38,156 nucleotides of DNA, taken from positions 1 through 38,156 of the forward strand of contig CAMDDG010000022.1 of the NCBI GenBank assembly GCA_945890895.1, read 5' to 3'. Origin of the DNA: Chitinophaga pinensis (GTDB lineage: Bacteria; Bacteroidota; Bacteroidia; NS11-12g; UBA955). The notes under the pieces are model-generated. The model had not been told where the DNA came from, did no database searches, and saw only the letters and a list, made by a program, of their open reading frames with translations. Of the stretch, positions 27,746 to 35,365 are shown piece by piece. Numbering within the stretch: the first letter of the stretch is position 1; every line of letters begins with the position of its first letter. The position numbers and the translations under genes were made by a program.

Positions 27746-28216
27746 TTATGCTCTGAAGTGTGAGAACGCTTTGTTCGCTTCAGCCATTTTATGTGTATCT
27801 TCTTTTTTCTTCACTGAAGCACCTTCGCTTTTAGATGCAGCAACAATTTCTCCAGCTAATTTTTCCGCCATGGATTTTTCGTTGCGCTTGCGTGCATATC
27901 CTATCAACCACTTCATTCCAACTGCAATCCTTCTCTTTTGAGGAATTTCAGTTGGAATTTGGAACGTTGCTCCTCCTACACGACGAGCCTTAACTTCTAC
28001 CGCGGGCATTACATTGTTCATGGCTTTTCTCCATGTTTCAATTCCTGGCTCTTCAGTAATCTTCTTCTCAACGATTTCAATTGCATCGTAGAAAATATTC
28101 AAAGCAATTGACTTCTTACCATCGTACATCATCCCATTTACGAAACGAGTTACCATCGTATCGTTAAATTTAGGATCTGGATTCAATATGCGTTTTTTAG
28201 CGCGAGTTTTTCTCAT
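27746..28216 (-). CDS. rpsG: 30S ribosomal protein S7
   Basis: This 156-residue protein organises the 30S head at the E site. It has [39 protein letters not shown] and the final [11 protein letters not shown], all conserved. It lies 14 bases after rpsL. Confidence 0.98.
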   Translation of the reverse strand: MRKTRAKKRILNPDPKFNDTMVTRFVNGMMYDGKKSIALNIFYDAIEIVEKKITEEPGIETWRKAMNNVMPAVEVKARRVGGATFQIPTEIPQKRRIAVGMKWLIGYARKRNEKSMAEKLAGEIVAASKSEGASVKKKEDTHKMAEANKAFSHFRA

Positions 28217-28230
28217 GACTATTTAAATTC

Positions 28231-28608
28231 TTATTTTTTCTTTGGCTTTTTGGTTCCGTACTTACTTCTGCGTTGATTTCTTCCTTCAACACCCGCAGTA
28301 TCTAATGCTCCACGCACAATATGATAACGTACACCAGGCAAATCCTTCACCCTTCCTCCACGTACCAATACAATACTGTGTTCTTGCAAGTTGTGACCTT
28401 CTCCTGGTATGTATGCATTCACCTCTTTTCCGTTGGTTAAACGCACACGCGCTACCTTTCTTAATGCGGAATTAGGCTTCTTAGGTGTGGTAGTATATAC
28501 ACGGGTACAAACCCCTCTACGCTGAGGACATGAGTCCAAGGCAGGTGACTTACTTTTAACGGTAATCTCCTGGCGACCTTTTCTAATTAACTGTTGTATA
28601 GTAGGCAT
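28231..28608 (-). CDS. rpsL: 30S ribosomal protein S12
   Basis: This 125-residue decoding-centre protein starts at the ATG at 28608 ([13 protein letters not shown]). An in-frame start 8 codons upstream is rejected because it would cover the promoter's downstream region and is not conserved. [13 protein letters not shown] carries the wild-type lysine at the classical streptomycin-resistance position, and [14 protein letters not shown] is also wild-type. It is the first gene of the long operon. Confidence 0.98.
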   Translation of the reverse strand: MPTIQQLIRKGRQEITVKSKSPALDSCPQRRGVCTRVYTTTPKKPNSALRKVARVRLTNGKEVNAYIPGEGHNLQEHSIVLVRGGRVKDLPGVRYHIVRGALDTAGVEGRNQRRSKYGTKKPKKK

Positions 28609-28629
28609 ATTTTTTCCCAAAAAGGACGG

Positions 28630-28660
28630 CAAAATTAAACTTATTTTTTGTCATTATCAA
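28630..28660 (-). promoter_or_regulatory. Main promoter of the str-S10-spc-alpha operon
   Basis: On the minus strand TTG (28658-28660), a 20-base spacer and a perfect TAATTTTG (28630-28637) lie 21 bases before the rpsL ATG. A run of eight A/T-rich bases (28670-28680) upstream of the -33 could act as an UP-like element. Confidence 0.72.
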
Positions 28661-28949
28661 CACTAATTGAAAAAAAATATTGAAAATCATGAAGAAAGTG
28701 AAAATCCACCCTCCAATTTTTCCTAAATCCACCTCTGTCAATCTATATCCTTTTACCTTCCTTTTCTTTCATCTATGTTAAAATAACTTGCAGCAATAAA
28801 TTTATTGGCCGTACAACCATCCCCCATTACATACGTCTAAAATACTAGAATCATCGTCGTTTTTTTAGGTTACACTCAGATAAAATTTCCCATAAATGAT
28901 CTACATATCCTAAATTTACCGACGCATTCCAAATACACTCGTAAAAACA
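28661..28949. other. Divergent intergenic region between rpsL and the DUF1573 gene
   Basis: I see no gene. Besides the rpsL promoter and its A-tract, the DUF1573 side has TAAATTTA (28911-28918), a one-mismatch -7 about 31 bases before that gene, without a clear -33. The middle part is pyrimidine-rich on the plus strand (about 28710-28780) with no hairpin. Confidence 0.5.
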
Positions 28950-30086
28950 ATGAAACTTACTCACTCATTATATAAAAAAGTTCTATCCCTATTTTTTTGG
29001 GGGATGTCTACCGCGGCATTTAGTCAAGCGGGTTTTTTACAGTTTGACGTAAAAACTCACGATTTCGGAACCTTAGAAGAAACCATGAAATTTGCTTACC
29101 ATCGGTTTGAATTTAAGAATGCAGGCACCACCCCGGTGAAAATTAATCGAGCAGAATCCAGCTGCGGTTGCACGGTACCTACCTGGAGTAAGGATTCTAT
29201 TGGCCCCGGCGAATCCGGATTCATTGAAGCCAAATACGAAACAACCAATCGTTTTGGACAATTCGACAAAACCATAACTATTTACACCAACTCGCCTGTT
29301 CAGCCCATTACCTATTTAAATATAAAGGGCAACGTAATTAAGCCCGTTGAGGATGAAACCCAAACATACCAACAGGCGGCGGGTTACATTGGCTACGATC
29401 AATCCAATATTGCTTTTGATCCTTTGTTCGACAATCAAATTGCTACACGGGAAATACGAATCATTAACAACACCTCCTACCCAACTACATTCTATGATTT
29501 TGATCCCTTACAATTGCCTTCTTTCATTAAAATAAAGAATTTCCCTAAAACACTAGAGCCCGGTGAATTCGCTAAATTTTTAGTTGAAATAGATGGTAAT
29601 AAAGCTCCTGGTTATGGTTTCGGAGGATATGAAATCACCGTTTTTTCTGATAATGCGGCAACACCTTATTCCATGATTTATGTTTCCTATCAAAGAAAAC
29701 AATACTTCCCCAAGTATTCTGAAAGGCAATTAAAAAAACAACCCAAACTTGTAGTGGAAAATCCCATTTATGATTTCGGAAAACTTAGAGCTGGAGATCT
29801 GGAGGTTTGCGAATTTAAATTTACCAACACAGGGAAAAAGCCGTTAGAAATAAAACAAATTTCACCCGACTGCCCTTGCATCAGCTTAACACCTTCAAAG
29901 AAAATTATCCAACCCGGAGAAACCATTACTGCAAAAGCTATTTTTGATACGGTAACAAAAAACGGGAAAAAGACCATGGGGGTGAGAATCGTAAGTAACG
30001 ATCCATTCGAACCTGAACGTTATGTTTGGCTTAAAGCAGAATTTGATAATAACTACAAAATTGATTGCCCTACTTGTCCCAAATAA
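28950..30086 (+). CDS. Secreted protein with two DUF1573 domains
   Basis: This 378-residue protein has a Sec signal peptide (about residues 1-25, ending AFSQ). Two DUF1573 immunoglobulin-like domains lie at about 31-130 and 262-372. Each has the family cysteine patch (SSCGCTVPTW at 70-79, PDCPC in the second) followed by a PGE turn. The middle 130-260 is a divergent beta-rich stretch that may be a third, degenerate copy. The C-terminus ends in CPTCPK. The domain is widespread in exported Bacteroidota proteins but its function is unknown. It converges on yebC, with 9 bases between the stops. Confidence 0.85.
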   Translation: MKLTHSLYKKVLSLFFWGMSTAAFSQAGFLQFDVKTHDFGTLEETMKFAYHRFEFKNAGTTPVKINRAESSCGCTVPTWSKDSIGPGESGFIEAKYETTNRFGQFDKTITIYTNSPVQPITYLNIKGNVIKPVEDETQTYQQAAGYIGYDQSNIAFDPLFDNQIATREIRIINNTSYPTTFYDFDPLQLPSFIKIKNFPKTLEPGEFAKFLVEIDGNKAPGYGFGGYEITVFSDNAATPYSMIYVSYQRKQYFPKYSERQLKKQPKLVVENPIYDFGKLRAGDLEVCEFKFTNTGKKPLEIKQISPDCPCISLTPSKKIIQPGETITAKAIFDTVTKNGKKTMGVRIVSNDPFEPERYVWLKAEFDNNYKIDCPTCPK

Positions 30087-30095
30087 GCAATTGAA

Positions 30096-30812
30096 TTATC
30101 TCAAGTTGTGGTATACGTTTTGAACGTCGTCATCGCCTTCTAAGCGTTCAATTAAATCAAGTACTTCTTGTGCTTGGTCTTCGGCTAAATCTACATAGGA
30201 ATTAGGAATGTATTGGAGGTCTGCATTTTTAACTTCGATCTTCATGTCTTCAAGTGCTTTTTGCATGAGTCCAAAATCAGTGAACGTTGTATAAATGTAG
30301 ATTTCTTCTTCATCTATCGCGAAATCATCTAATCCAGAATCGATCAATTCAAACTCAAATTCATCCATATCTTTACCTGATAAAGCAGCTTTTTCCACGT
30401 TAAACACTCCCTTACGAGTAAAGTTGAAATCTAAAGATCCGGTTTTACCCATTGCACCTCCTCCTTTATTGAAATGCATACGGACGTTTGCTACGGTTCG
30501 AGTAGGATTATCAGTTGCAGTTTCAACGATAATTCCCACACCATGCGGAGCCATACCTTCATAACGAACTTCTTCGTAGTTGCCTTCCGTTTTGTTTAAA
30601 GCTCTTTTAATGGCAGCTTCAACTCGGTCTTTAGGCATGTTTACCGATTTTGCATTTTGAATGGCAAGACGAAGTCTAGGATTGTAATCCGGGTTTTCAC
30701 CGCTCATTTTTACAGCGATGGCAATTTCTTTTCCTAACTTGGTAAACTGCTTTGCCATTCGGTCAAAGCGCGCAAACATTTTGTGTTTGCGTTTTTCAAA
30801 TATTCTTCCCAT
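30096..30812 (-). CDS. yebC: YebC/PmpR (TACO1) family translation or regulatory factor
   Basis: This 238-residue protein starts at the ATG at 30812 (MGRIFEKRKHKMFARFDRMA), the usual family N-terminus; the longer in-frame start upstream would run through the promoter. Conserved stretches are AIQNAKSVNMPKDRVEAAIK, YEGMAPHGVGIIVE, TDNPTRTVANVR and KGGGAMGKTGSLDFNF. Family members were long annotated as transcription regulators; more recent work on YebC/TACO1 points to relief of ribosome stalling, for example at proline runs. It lies downstream of the TonB receptor with a 200-base gap and has its own promoter inside a palindrome. Confidence 0.93.
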   Translation of the reverse strand: MGRIFEKRKHKMFARFDRMAKQFTKLGKEIAIAVKMSGENPDYNPRLRLAIQNAKSVNMPKDRVEAAIKRALNKTEGNYEEVRYEGMAPHGVGIIVETATDNPTRTVANVRMHFNKGGGAMGKTGSLDFNFTRKGVFNVEKAALSGKDMDEFEFELIDSGLDDFAIDEEEIYIYTTFTDFGLMQKALEDMKIEVKNADLQYIPNSYVDLAEDQAQEVLDLIERLEGDDDVQNVYHNLR

Positions 30813-30840
30813 TGGGCGCAAAAATAATACAATGCGCCCA
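30813..30840 (-). promoter_or_regulatory. Palindrome enclosing the yebC -7 element
   Basis: TGGGCGCA (30813-30820) and TGCGCCCA (30833-30840) are perfect 8-base inverted repeats around a 12-base AT-rich centre. The minus-strand -7 TATTTTTG (30819-30826) overlaps the proximal arm, and the arm abuts the ATG. It is either an operator or, if transcribed from further upstream, a hairpin at the start codon. The GC-rich arms stand out in AT-rich surroundings. Confidence 0.7.
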
Positions 30841-30926
30841 ATTCGAGAAGAAAGTAATGGATTCCATTGAAATTTGTAGTTCAATGAACTTGATTTCGAT
30901 GGAAACTATTAATATTTACTGAAAAT

Positions 30927-31080
30927 GTAAATCTACTAAAACTTATAACCTGCAGTTATGTGAATGCCACGACCTGCAGCAGTTACACCCCTGGCAAAGT
31001 AGCGTAAATCTACTAAAACTTATAACCTGCAGTTATGTGAATGCCGCGACCTGCCGCAGTTACACCACTGGCAAAGTAGC
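30927..31080. repeat. 77-base tandem duplication at the 3' end of the TonB receptor gene
   Basis: 30927-31003 and 31004-31080 are adjacent copies matching at 74 of 77 positions. The right copy encodes the last residues of the receptor plus its TAG stop. The left copy lies beyond the stop and would read RYFARGVTAAGRG to the same ending. The word GTAGCGTAAATC occurs both at the junction and at the outer edge (31082 on), which suggests the duplication arose through short homology. Two of the three differences are synonymous. Confidence 0.95.
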
Positions 31081-33286
31081 GGTAGCGTAAATCCAATAGA
31101 TTTTCTACGGAAATCATTAAGTTCAAACCATGGAAGTCCGAAATGCCTGCCCGAATATTATAAACTTGCCAAGCTGGATTTCCAGAAGCGGTAGCGTATT
31201 GTAGATTGTCTTCACCAGAAACGGAGTATTCAGAAACGGGCTTTGCACCATTAAATACACACTGTGCTTCAGCAAACCATTTGCTTTCTCTCCAACGCAA
31301 CGCCACCTGTCCAAACACCGGTGGAATGTGATCCAGTCGATTGTTACCCTTGTTCCAATCTGGATTTGAATATTCTACAAAACCCTGTGTTTCATTAATG
31401 GAAGCATTCAACCATAACTTCTGCACCATGTTCCACTGAATGTTGGAAAATCCGCCGTAAATACTTCCAGTTCCAACGTTTTTTATTTGATAAACAGGTG
31501 TTTTTACACCATCCCAATCCAAACTATCCGCACCTTTAAATGTACCAAAAACATCCGACATTAAATTATCAACCACCGTATAAAATCCCCCAAATTCCAC
31601 AAAAAATCGTTGAGAAAATTTATATGAAAAATGCAAATCCGCTGTTTGGGAAACTTCTGGCGACAATTTTTCTGTTGGAACCAATACTTTTTGGCCTCTT
31701 AATGATTCGAACACCTTCGACATATCATCGATATTGGGGTTGCGATAGGCTTGATTAAATGATGCTTTCATCAAGAAATTCTTTCCCAAAGGCTGAACCA
31801 GTCCTAAATTATAGCTGGGTGCGGTTTGATTAAATGTAACTTCCGGATAAGGCATATTCCAATAATTATTCGCTGTAAATACACCACGCAAAGAATAATA
31901 CGTAACACGGGCACCTAATTCTATTTTTGTTCCAAATCGACCCCATGTTCTACTTGCTTGAGAAAAAACTGAAGCACTGTGCGTATTTCCAAAAGAATCT
32001 ACGTATCGAGCTGAACCTGGGGTAATTTCACCCGTAACCACGTTCTTAATTGTACCTTGAGAGTTTACATAATTATACACATACTCCATTCCACTATTAA
32101 TCTGCCAACCTTTCCACTGATCCAATCGATCGTAGTTGGCGGTAATCATGTTTACTTTATCCAACTGAGTGCGTTCTTTGAGATTATTCGATGAATTATT
32201 AAAGGAGCGAGTTACTCGTCCTACTTCAAAATACTGATGCGCAATGATTAATCGATTTCGGTGCTTATCATTTTCTTTGTTTAATGTATAGGATAAAAAC
32301 GTTCTATGTTGAGGCGCATAATCCCAGCGAGCTTGATTGATTCCGTAGGGAGCCACAGTAGAAGTACTTTGCTGCTGCAAACGATCGTATCTGGGTATAT
32401 TTGAATTCAATGAGCCCTGAAAATTAAGAACATGAACCAACCTTTGATTCAACTTACCTGTTCTGAGTCCCATTTTAACGAATACATCCGTTTGATTGTA
32501 TGCGGTTCCTACTTGCTTTAGGGGATCATCATTCTTCATTAACGTATCCACTTGGTACTTGCCATTCGATAACAGAACGGGCTGATCCAATTGTTTAACA
32601 TAATAGTTTCTCAATCCAAAATCGGGATTGGAATCCACATAGCTATTGCTTCCCATGCGTAAATCGCCATAATTGGAATGCGTTAAATTGGCAATTAATC
32701 CAAATCGTACTGATTGATATTGAATTCCAGCATTGGCCATTACACCGTTAAATGCGCTTAAATATCTGAGATTTGTTGAACCCGACCATTTGGGCGAACC
32801 AAATTTCACGTCTTTCGTTTTAAAGTACATCACACCACCGAGAGCATCTGAACCATATAGAGTCGAACCGGAACCTAAATTAATTTCCATTCGATCTAAA
32901 ATAAATTGATCAATGGCAATGATGTCTTGCAAATGACCTGCTCTAAACGTTGCATTGTTCATACGAACACCGTCTACAACCATTAAAACTCGGCTGGCTT
33001 CAAAACCTCTCAATACTGGACTTCCTCCGCCCATTTGACTCTTTTGAACAAATACTTTACCAGAATTTACTAAGGCTTCGGCTAATGTTGCTGCTTGAGT
33101 TTCATTCAATTTTTTGGAGGAAATTACTTCCACTTGTCGAACCGCATCTTTGCGGGTTTGTTCATAACGTTGAGCTGAAATGAGAACTTCATCGAAGGAT
33201 TCTATTTCACTGCTATCTTTTATATCTACTTGGGCCATACTCATCGAGCTGATTCCCAAAATGGCTAACCATAATAATCGTTTCAT
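31013..33286 (-). CDS. TonB-dependent outer membrane receptor
   Basis: This 757-residue receptor has a signal peptide (about residues 1-18, MKRLLWLAILGISSMSMA). The plug domain at about 30-150 has RGFEASRVLMVVDGVRMNNA and GSGSTLYGSDALGGVMYF. A 22-strand beta-barrel follows, ending in aromatic ITAGYKF as outer membrane proteins do. It imports a bulky substrate with energy from TonB-ExbB-ExbD. The plug resembles haem, haemoglobin or metal-chelate receptors, but the substrate cannot be decided. There is no carboxypeptidase-like N-terminal domain and no SusD partner. The stop is TAG followed at once by another TAG. It lies downstream of a terminator and so has its own promoter. Confidence 0.92.
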   Translation of the reverse strand: MKRLLWLAILGISSMSMAQVDIKDSSEIESFDEVLISAQRYEQTRKDAVRQVEVISSKKLNETQAATLAEALVNSGKVFVQKSQMGGGSPVLRGFEASRVLMVVDGVRMNNATFRAGHLQDIIAIDQFILDRMEINLGSGSTLYGSDALGGVMYFKTKDVKFGSPKWSGSTNLRYLSAFNGVMANAGIQYQSVRFGLIANLTHSNYGDLRMGSNSYVDSNPDFGLRNYYVKQLDQPVLLSNGKYQVDTLMKNDDPLKQVGTAYNQTDVFVKMGLRTGKLNQRLVHVLNFQGSLNSNIPRYDRLQQQSTSTVAPYGINQARWDYAPQHRTFLSYTLNKENDKHRNRLIIAHQYFEVGRVTRSFNNSSNNLKERTQLDKVNMITANYDRLDQWKGWQINSGMEYVYNYVNSQGTIKNVVTGEITPGSARYVDSFGNTHSASVFSQASRTWGRFGTKIELGARVTYYSLRGVFTANNYWNMPYPEVTFNQTAPSYNLGLVQPLGKNFLMKASFNQAYRNPNIDDMSKVFESLRGQKVLVPTEKLSPEVSQTADLHFSYKFSQRFFVEFGGFYTVVDNLMSDVFGTFKGADSLDWDGVKTPVYQIKNVGTGSIYGGFSNIQWNMVQKLWLNASINETQGFVEYSNPDWNKGNNRLDHIPPVFGQVALRWRESKWFAEAQCVFNGAKPVSEYSVSGEDNLQYATASGNPAWQVYNIRAGISDFHGLNLMISVENLLDLRYRYFASGVTAAGRGIHITAGYKF

Positions 33287-33289
33287 AAA

Positions 33290-33320
33290 TAAAATTAGAT
33301 GAATTTGAAGTCAAAACCAA
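33290..33320 (-). promoter_or_regulatory. Candidate promoter of the TonB receptor
   Basis: On the minus strand TTG (33318-33320), a 20-base spacer and TAATTTTA (33290-33297, one mismatch to TAnnTTTG) end 3 bases before the ATG. Confidence 0.45.
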
Positions 33321-33343
33321 TCTCCGATCCATAGAAGATTGGT
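33316..33343. promoter_or_regulatory. Inverted repeat over the -33 region of the TonB receptor promoter
   Basis: ACCAATCT (33316-33323) and AGATTGGT (33336-33343) form a perfect 8-base inverted repeat with a 12-base centre, covering the TTG of the candidate promoter. The position suits a repressor or activator site, as expected for a regulated nutrient receptor. It does not resemble a Fur box. Confidence 0.45.
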
Positions 33344-33401
33344 GAAAATTTAATGTACAATTCCAATTATAGAATTTACACCATTGTCCTCTAAGTAGGT
33401 T

Positions 33402-33427
33402 AAAAAATGTGATCTTCAGAAAGATCA
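33402..33427 (-). terminator. Rho-independent terminator after the small membrane-anchored protein
   Basis: On the minus strand, TGATCTT (33421-33427) pairs with AAGATCA (33410-33416) around a 4-base loop, followed by CATTTTTT (33402-33409). It starts 32 bases after the stop of the upstream gene and separates it from the receptor. Confidence 0.7.
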
Positions 33428-33459
33428 AATCATAATATTTGTAAACCAACTTGATTTAC

Positions 33460-34005
33460 TCAGGATTTCATATCTTTCTCCGGTGGCTGAAACGATTCAG
33501 ACAAATGAATATAAGAGTAATGGGGATTTTGAATGACCCAGTTGTTTTGTTCTCTAGGGATGTAAAACTGCACTTGCGGTAATTCTTCTAAGAAAAATAC
33601 CAGTTTCAAAAAACTCTTTTTGGTCAAATCAGAGGGTCCCCCTTTTTGAAAATCGTCCGAAATTCGAACCATAATTTCTTTTTCAAATCGATCATTAAAG
33701 GCAATCGCCATCCAACCATTTGACACTTTTTTTACACTAATAATGTCATAACGGTGCATCCCCAAATCAATTTCATCGCCTTTTTGCAAATTTGGAAACT
33801 CCGATTCGGATACAAAAATTGTATCCAATTGCTCGGAATTGGCCTCCGAAAAATTACAACGAATTTGCTGTTTAATCCAATGTCGCTGCCTGTTTAAACA
33901 ATGGCTTTCCCAAATTGGAATCCATTGGCTCAGCGCCAAAATCCCAACAAGAAACCATTGCAACGAGCGATTATTCACATTGCGAAAATAATCGCTTTTT
34001 GGCAT
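33460..34005 (-). CDS. Small membrane-anchored protein of unknown function
   Basis: I set the start at the ATG at 34005, giving 181 residues; the longer frame upstream runs across the thiolase gene. There is one hydrophobic segment at about residues 15-32, then a Cys at 36, a basic patch, and a soluble part with EFPNLQKGDEIDLGMHRYDI (69-88). This pattern (charged hydrophobic-anchor start, then a Glu-Phe, Gly and Tyr-Asp core) weakly recalls short proteins often beside TonB receptors in Bacteroidota, from memory only. It precedes the receptor on the same strand but is cut off from it by a terminator. I cannot assign a function. Confidence 0.7.
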   Translation of the reverse strand: MPKSDYFRNVNNRSLQWFLVGILALSQWIPIWESHCLNRQRHWIKQQIRCNFSEANSEQLDTIFVSESEFPNLQKGDEIDLGMHRYDIISVKKVSNGWMAIAFNDRFEKEIMVRISDDFQKGGPSDLTKKSFLKLVFFLEELPQVQFYIPREQNNWVIQNPHYSYIHLSESFQPPEKDMKS

Positions 34006-34029
34006 GATTGAATCTTTTTGCGACCTTTG
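33998..34029 (+). promoter_or_regulatory. Promoter of the thiolase gene
   Basis: TTTG (33998-34001), a 20-base spacer and GACCTTTG (34022-34029) match the Bacteroidota pattern with one mismatch. The -7 ends 4 bases before the ATG. The -33 element lies inside the first codons of the divergent gene. Confidence 0.5.
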
Positions 34030-34033
34030 CACC

Positions 34034-35236
34034 ATGAAATCCGTATACGTTATCGATATTGTTCGCACTCCAGTGGGAAAATTTGGTGGAAGTTTGGCAA
34101 CTGTTCGTCCAGATGATATGGCCGCACATGTACTGAAAGCACTGATGAATCGCAATCAATCGATCGATTGGACTGAAGTTGATGAAGTTATTTTTGGAGC
34201 TGCAAATCAAGCAGGTGAAGACAACAGAAACGTGGCGCGTATGTCTCTGTTATTGGCTCAGCTGCCTGAAACCATTCCAGCGTATACAGTAAATCGACTT
34301 TGTGCATCGGGCTTACAATCCATCCAAAACGCCTACATGGCTATAAAAAGTGGTGAAGCGGATTTAATATTAGCTGGTGGAACTGAAAGCATGACCCGAG
34401 CGCCCTTTGTGATGGCAAAAGCAGAAACAGCCTATTCCAGAACTCCTGAAATTTACGATACCACCATTGGATGGCGTTTTACTAATCCTGCCTTGAGTGC
34501 TTTGCATTACCCATTTGCCATGGGTGAAACCGCAGAGAATGTTGCAGAAAGATACAATATTTCAAGAGAACGACAAGATGAGTTCGCCTACCGTTCACAA
34601 TTAAACTGGAAAAACGCCCAAGAGCGTGGCGATTTTTCACAGGAAATTGCTGAATATCCCATCCCCCAAAAGAAAAAAGATCCCATTATATTTTCTACCG
34701 ATGAGCATCCCAGATTAAGTCCCATTGAAACTTTAGCAGGTTTGAATCCGGCATTTAAAAAAGGCGGATCAGTTACTGCGGGAAATTCTTCAGGAATTAA
34801 TGATGGAGCTGCCTGTGCCTTGTTGGCGAGTGAAGAAATGGTCAAGAAATTCAACTTGGTTCCAATGGCAAGAATTGCAAGTATTGGCTTAGCGGGAGTA
34901 GATCCAGCCTATATGGGAATTGGGCCGGTTCCTGCTACTCAAAAAGCATTAAAAAAGGCAGGTATTTCAGTAGACCAATTGGGTGCCATAGAACTGAACG
35001 AAGCTTTTGCTTCACAAGCACTGGCATGCTTGGATGAATTAAAACTGAATCCAGATGTGGTAAATATGAACGGTGGTAGTATTGCCATTGGGCATCCATT
35101 AGGCGCCAGCGGTACGCGTATTTCCGCAACATTGTTGCATCAAATGGCGAAGAACCCAGCCATTAAATACGGTTTAGCAACCATGTGCATCGGTGTTGGA
35201 CAAGGTTCTGCCATTATTTACGAAAACTTGAGATAG
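34034..35236 (+). CDS. Thiolase, 3-oxoadipyl-CoA thiolase (PcaF/PaaJ)-like acyl-CoA acetyltransferase
   Basis: This 400-residue enzyme cleaves or joins acetyl-CoA and an acyl-CoA. The nucleophile is Cys90 (NRLCASG), with His354 (GHPLGASG) and Cys385 (MCIGVGQG) as the acid/base pair and NEAF at 322-325. ANQAGEDNRNVARM at 57-70 and DTTIGWRFTNP at 142-152 resemble beta-ketoadipyl-CoA thiolases more than housekeeping acetoacetyl-CoA thiolases. No other ring-cleavage or beta-oxidation gene is adjacent, so its role could equally be general fatty-acid or ketone-body metabolism, perhaps with the CoA-transferase encoded at the left of the window. I chose the ATG at 34034, which gives the standard N-terminus. 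Confidence 0.9.
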   Translation: MKSVYVIDIVRTPVGKFGGSLATVRPDDMAAHVLKALMNRNQSIDWTEVDEVIFGAANQAGEDNRNVARMSLLLAQLPETIPAYTVNRLCASGLQSIQNAYMAIKSGEADLILAGGTESMTRAPFVMAKAETAYSRTPEIYDTTIGWRFTNPALSALHYPFAMGETAENVAERYNISRERQDEFAYRSQLNWKNAQERGDFSQEIAEYPIPQKKKDPIIFSTDEHPRLSPIETLAGLNPAFKKGGSVTAGNSSGINDGAACALLASEEMVKKFNLVPMARIASIGLAGVDPAYMGIGPVPATQKALKKAGISVDQLGAIELNEAFASQALACLDELKLNPDVVNMNGGSIAIGHPLGASGTRISATLLHQMAKNPAIKYGLATMCIGVGQGSAIIYENLR

Positions 35237-35365
35237 TTTTTGAGTGCTAACCCATCACATCAGAAAATTCAAAAAGTAGTAAGAAATAAATTAGTTCAAA
35301 CACAGTACAATAAGAACTGTACATATTCTCTATACTAGAAACAACAATTATTGCATTCAAATCAA

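Noticed and set aside
30865..30886. CATTGAA/TTCAATG stem downstream of the receptor as its terminator
   Set aside because: It is a weak AT-rich 7-base stem without a T-run, and it lies far from the stop.
35308..35327. CAGTAC/CTGTAC words before truA as a possible operator
   Set aside because: They are direct near-repeats more than a real inverted repeat, and no promoter element aligns with them.
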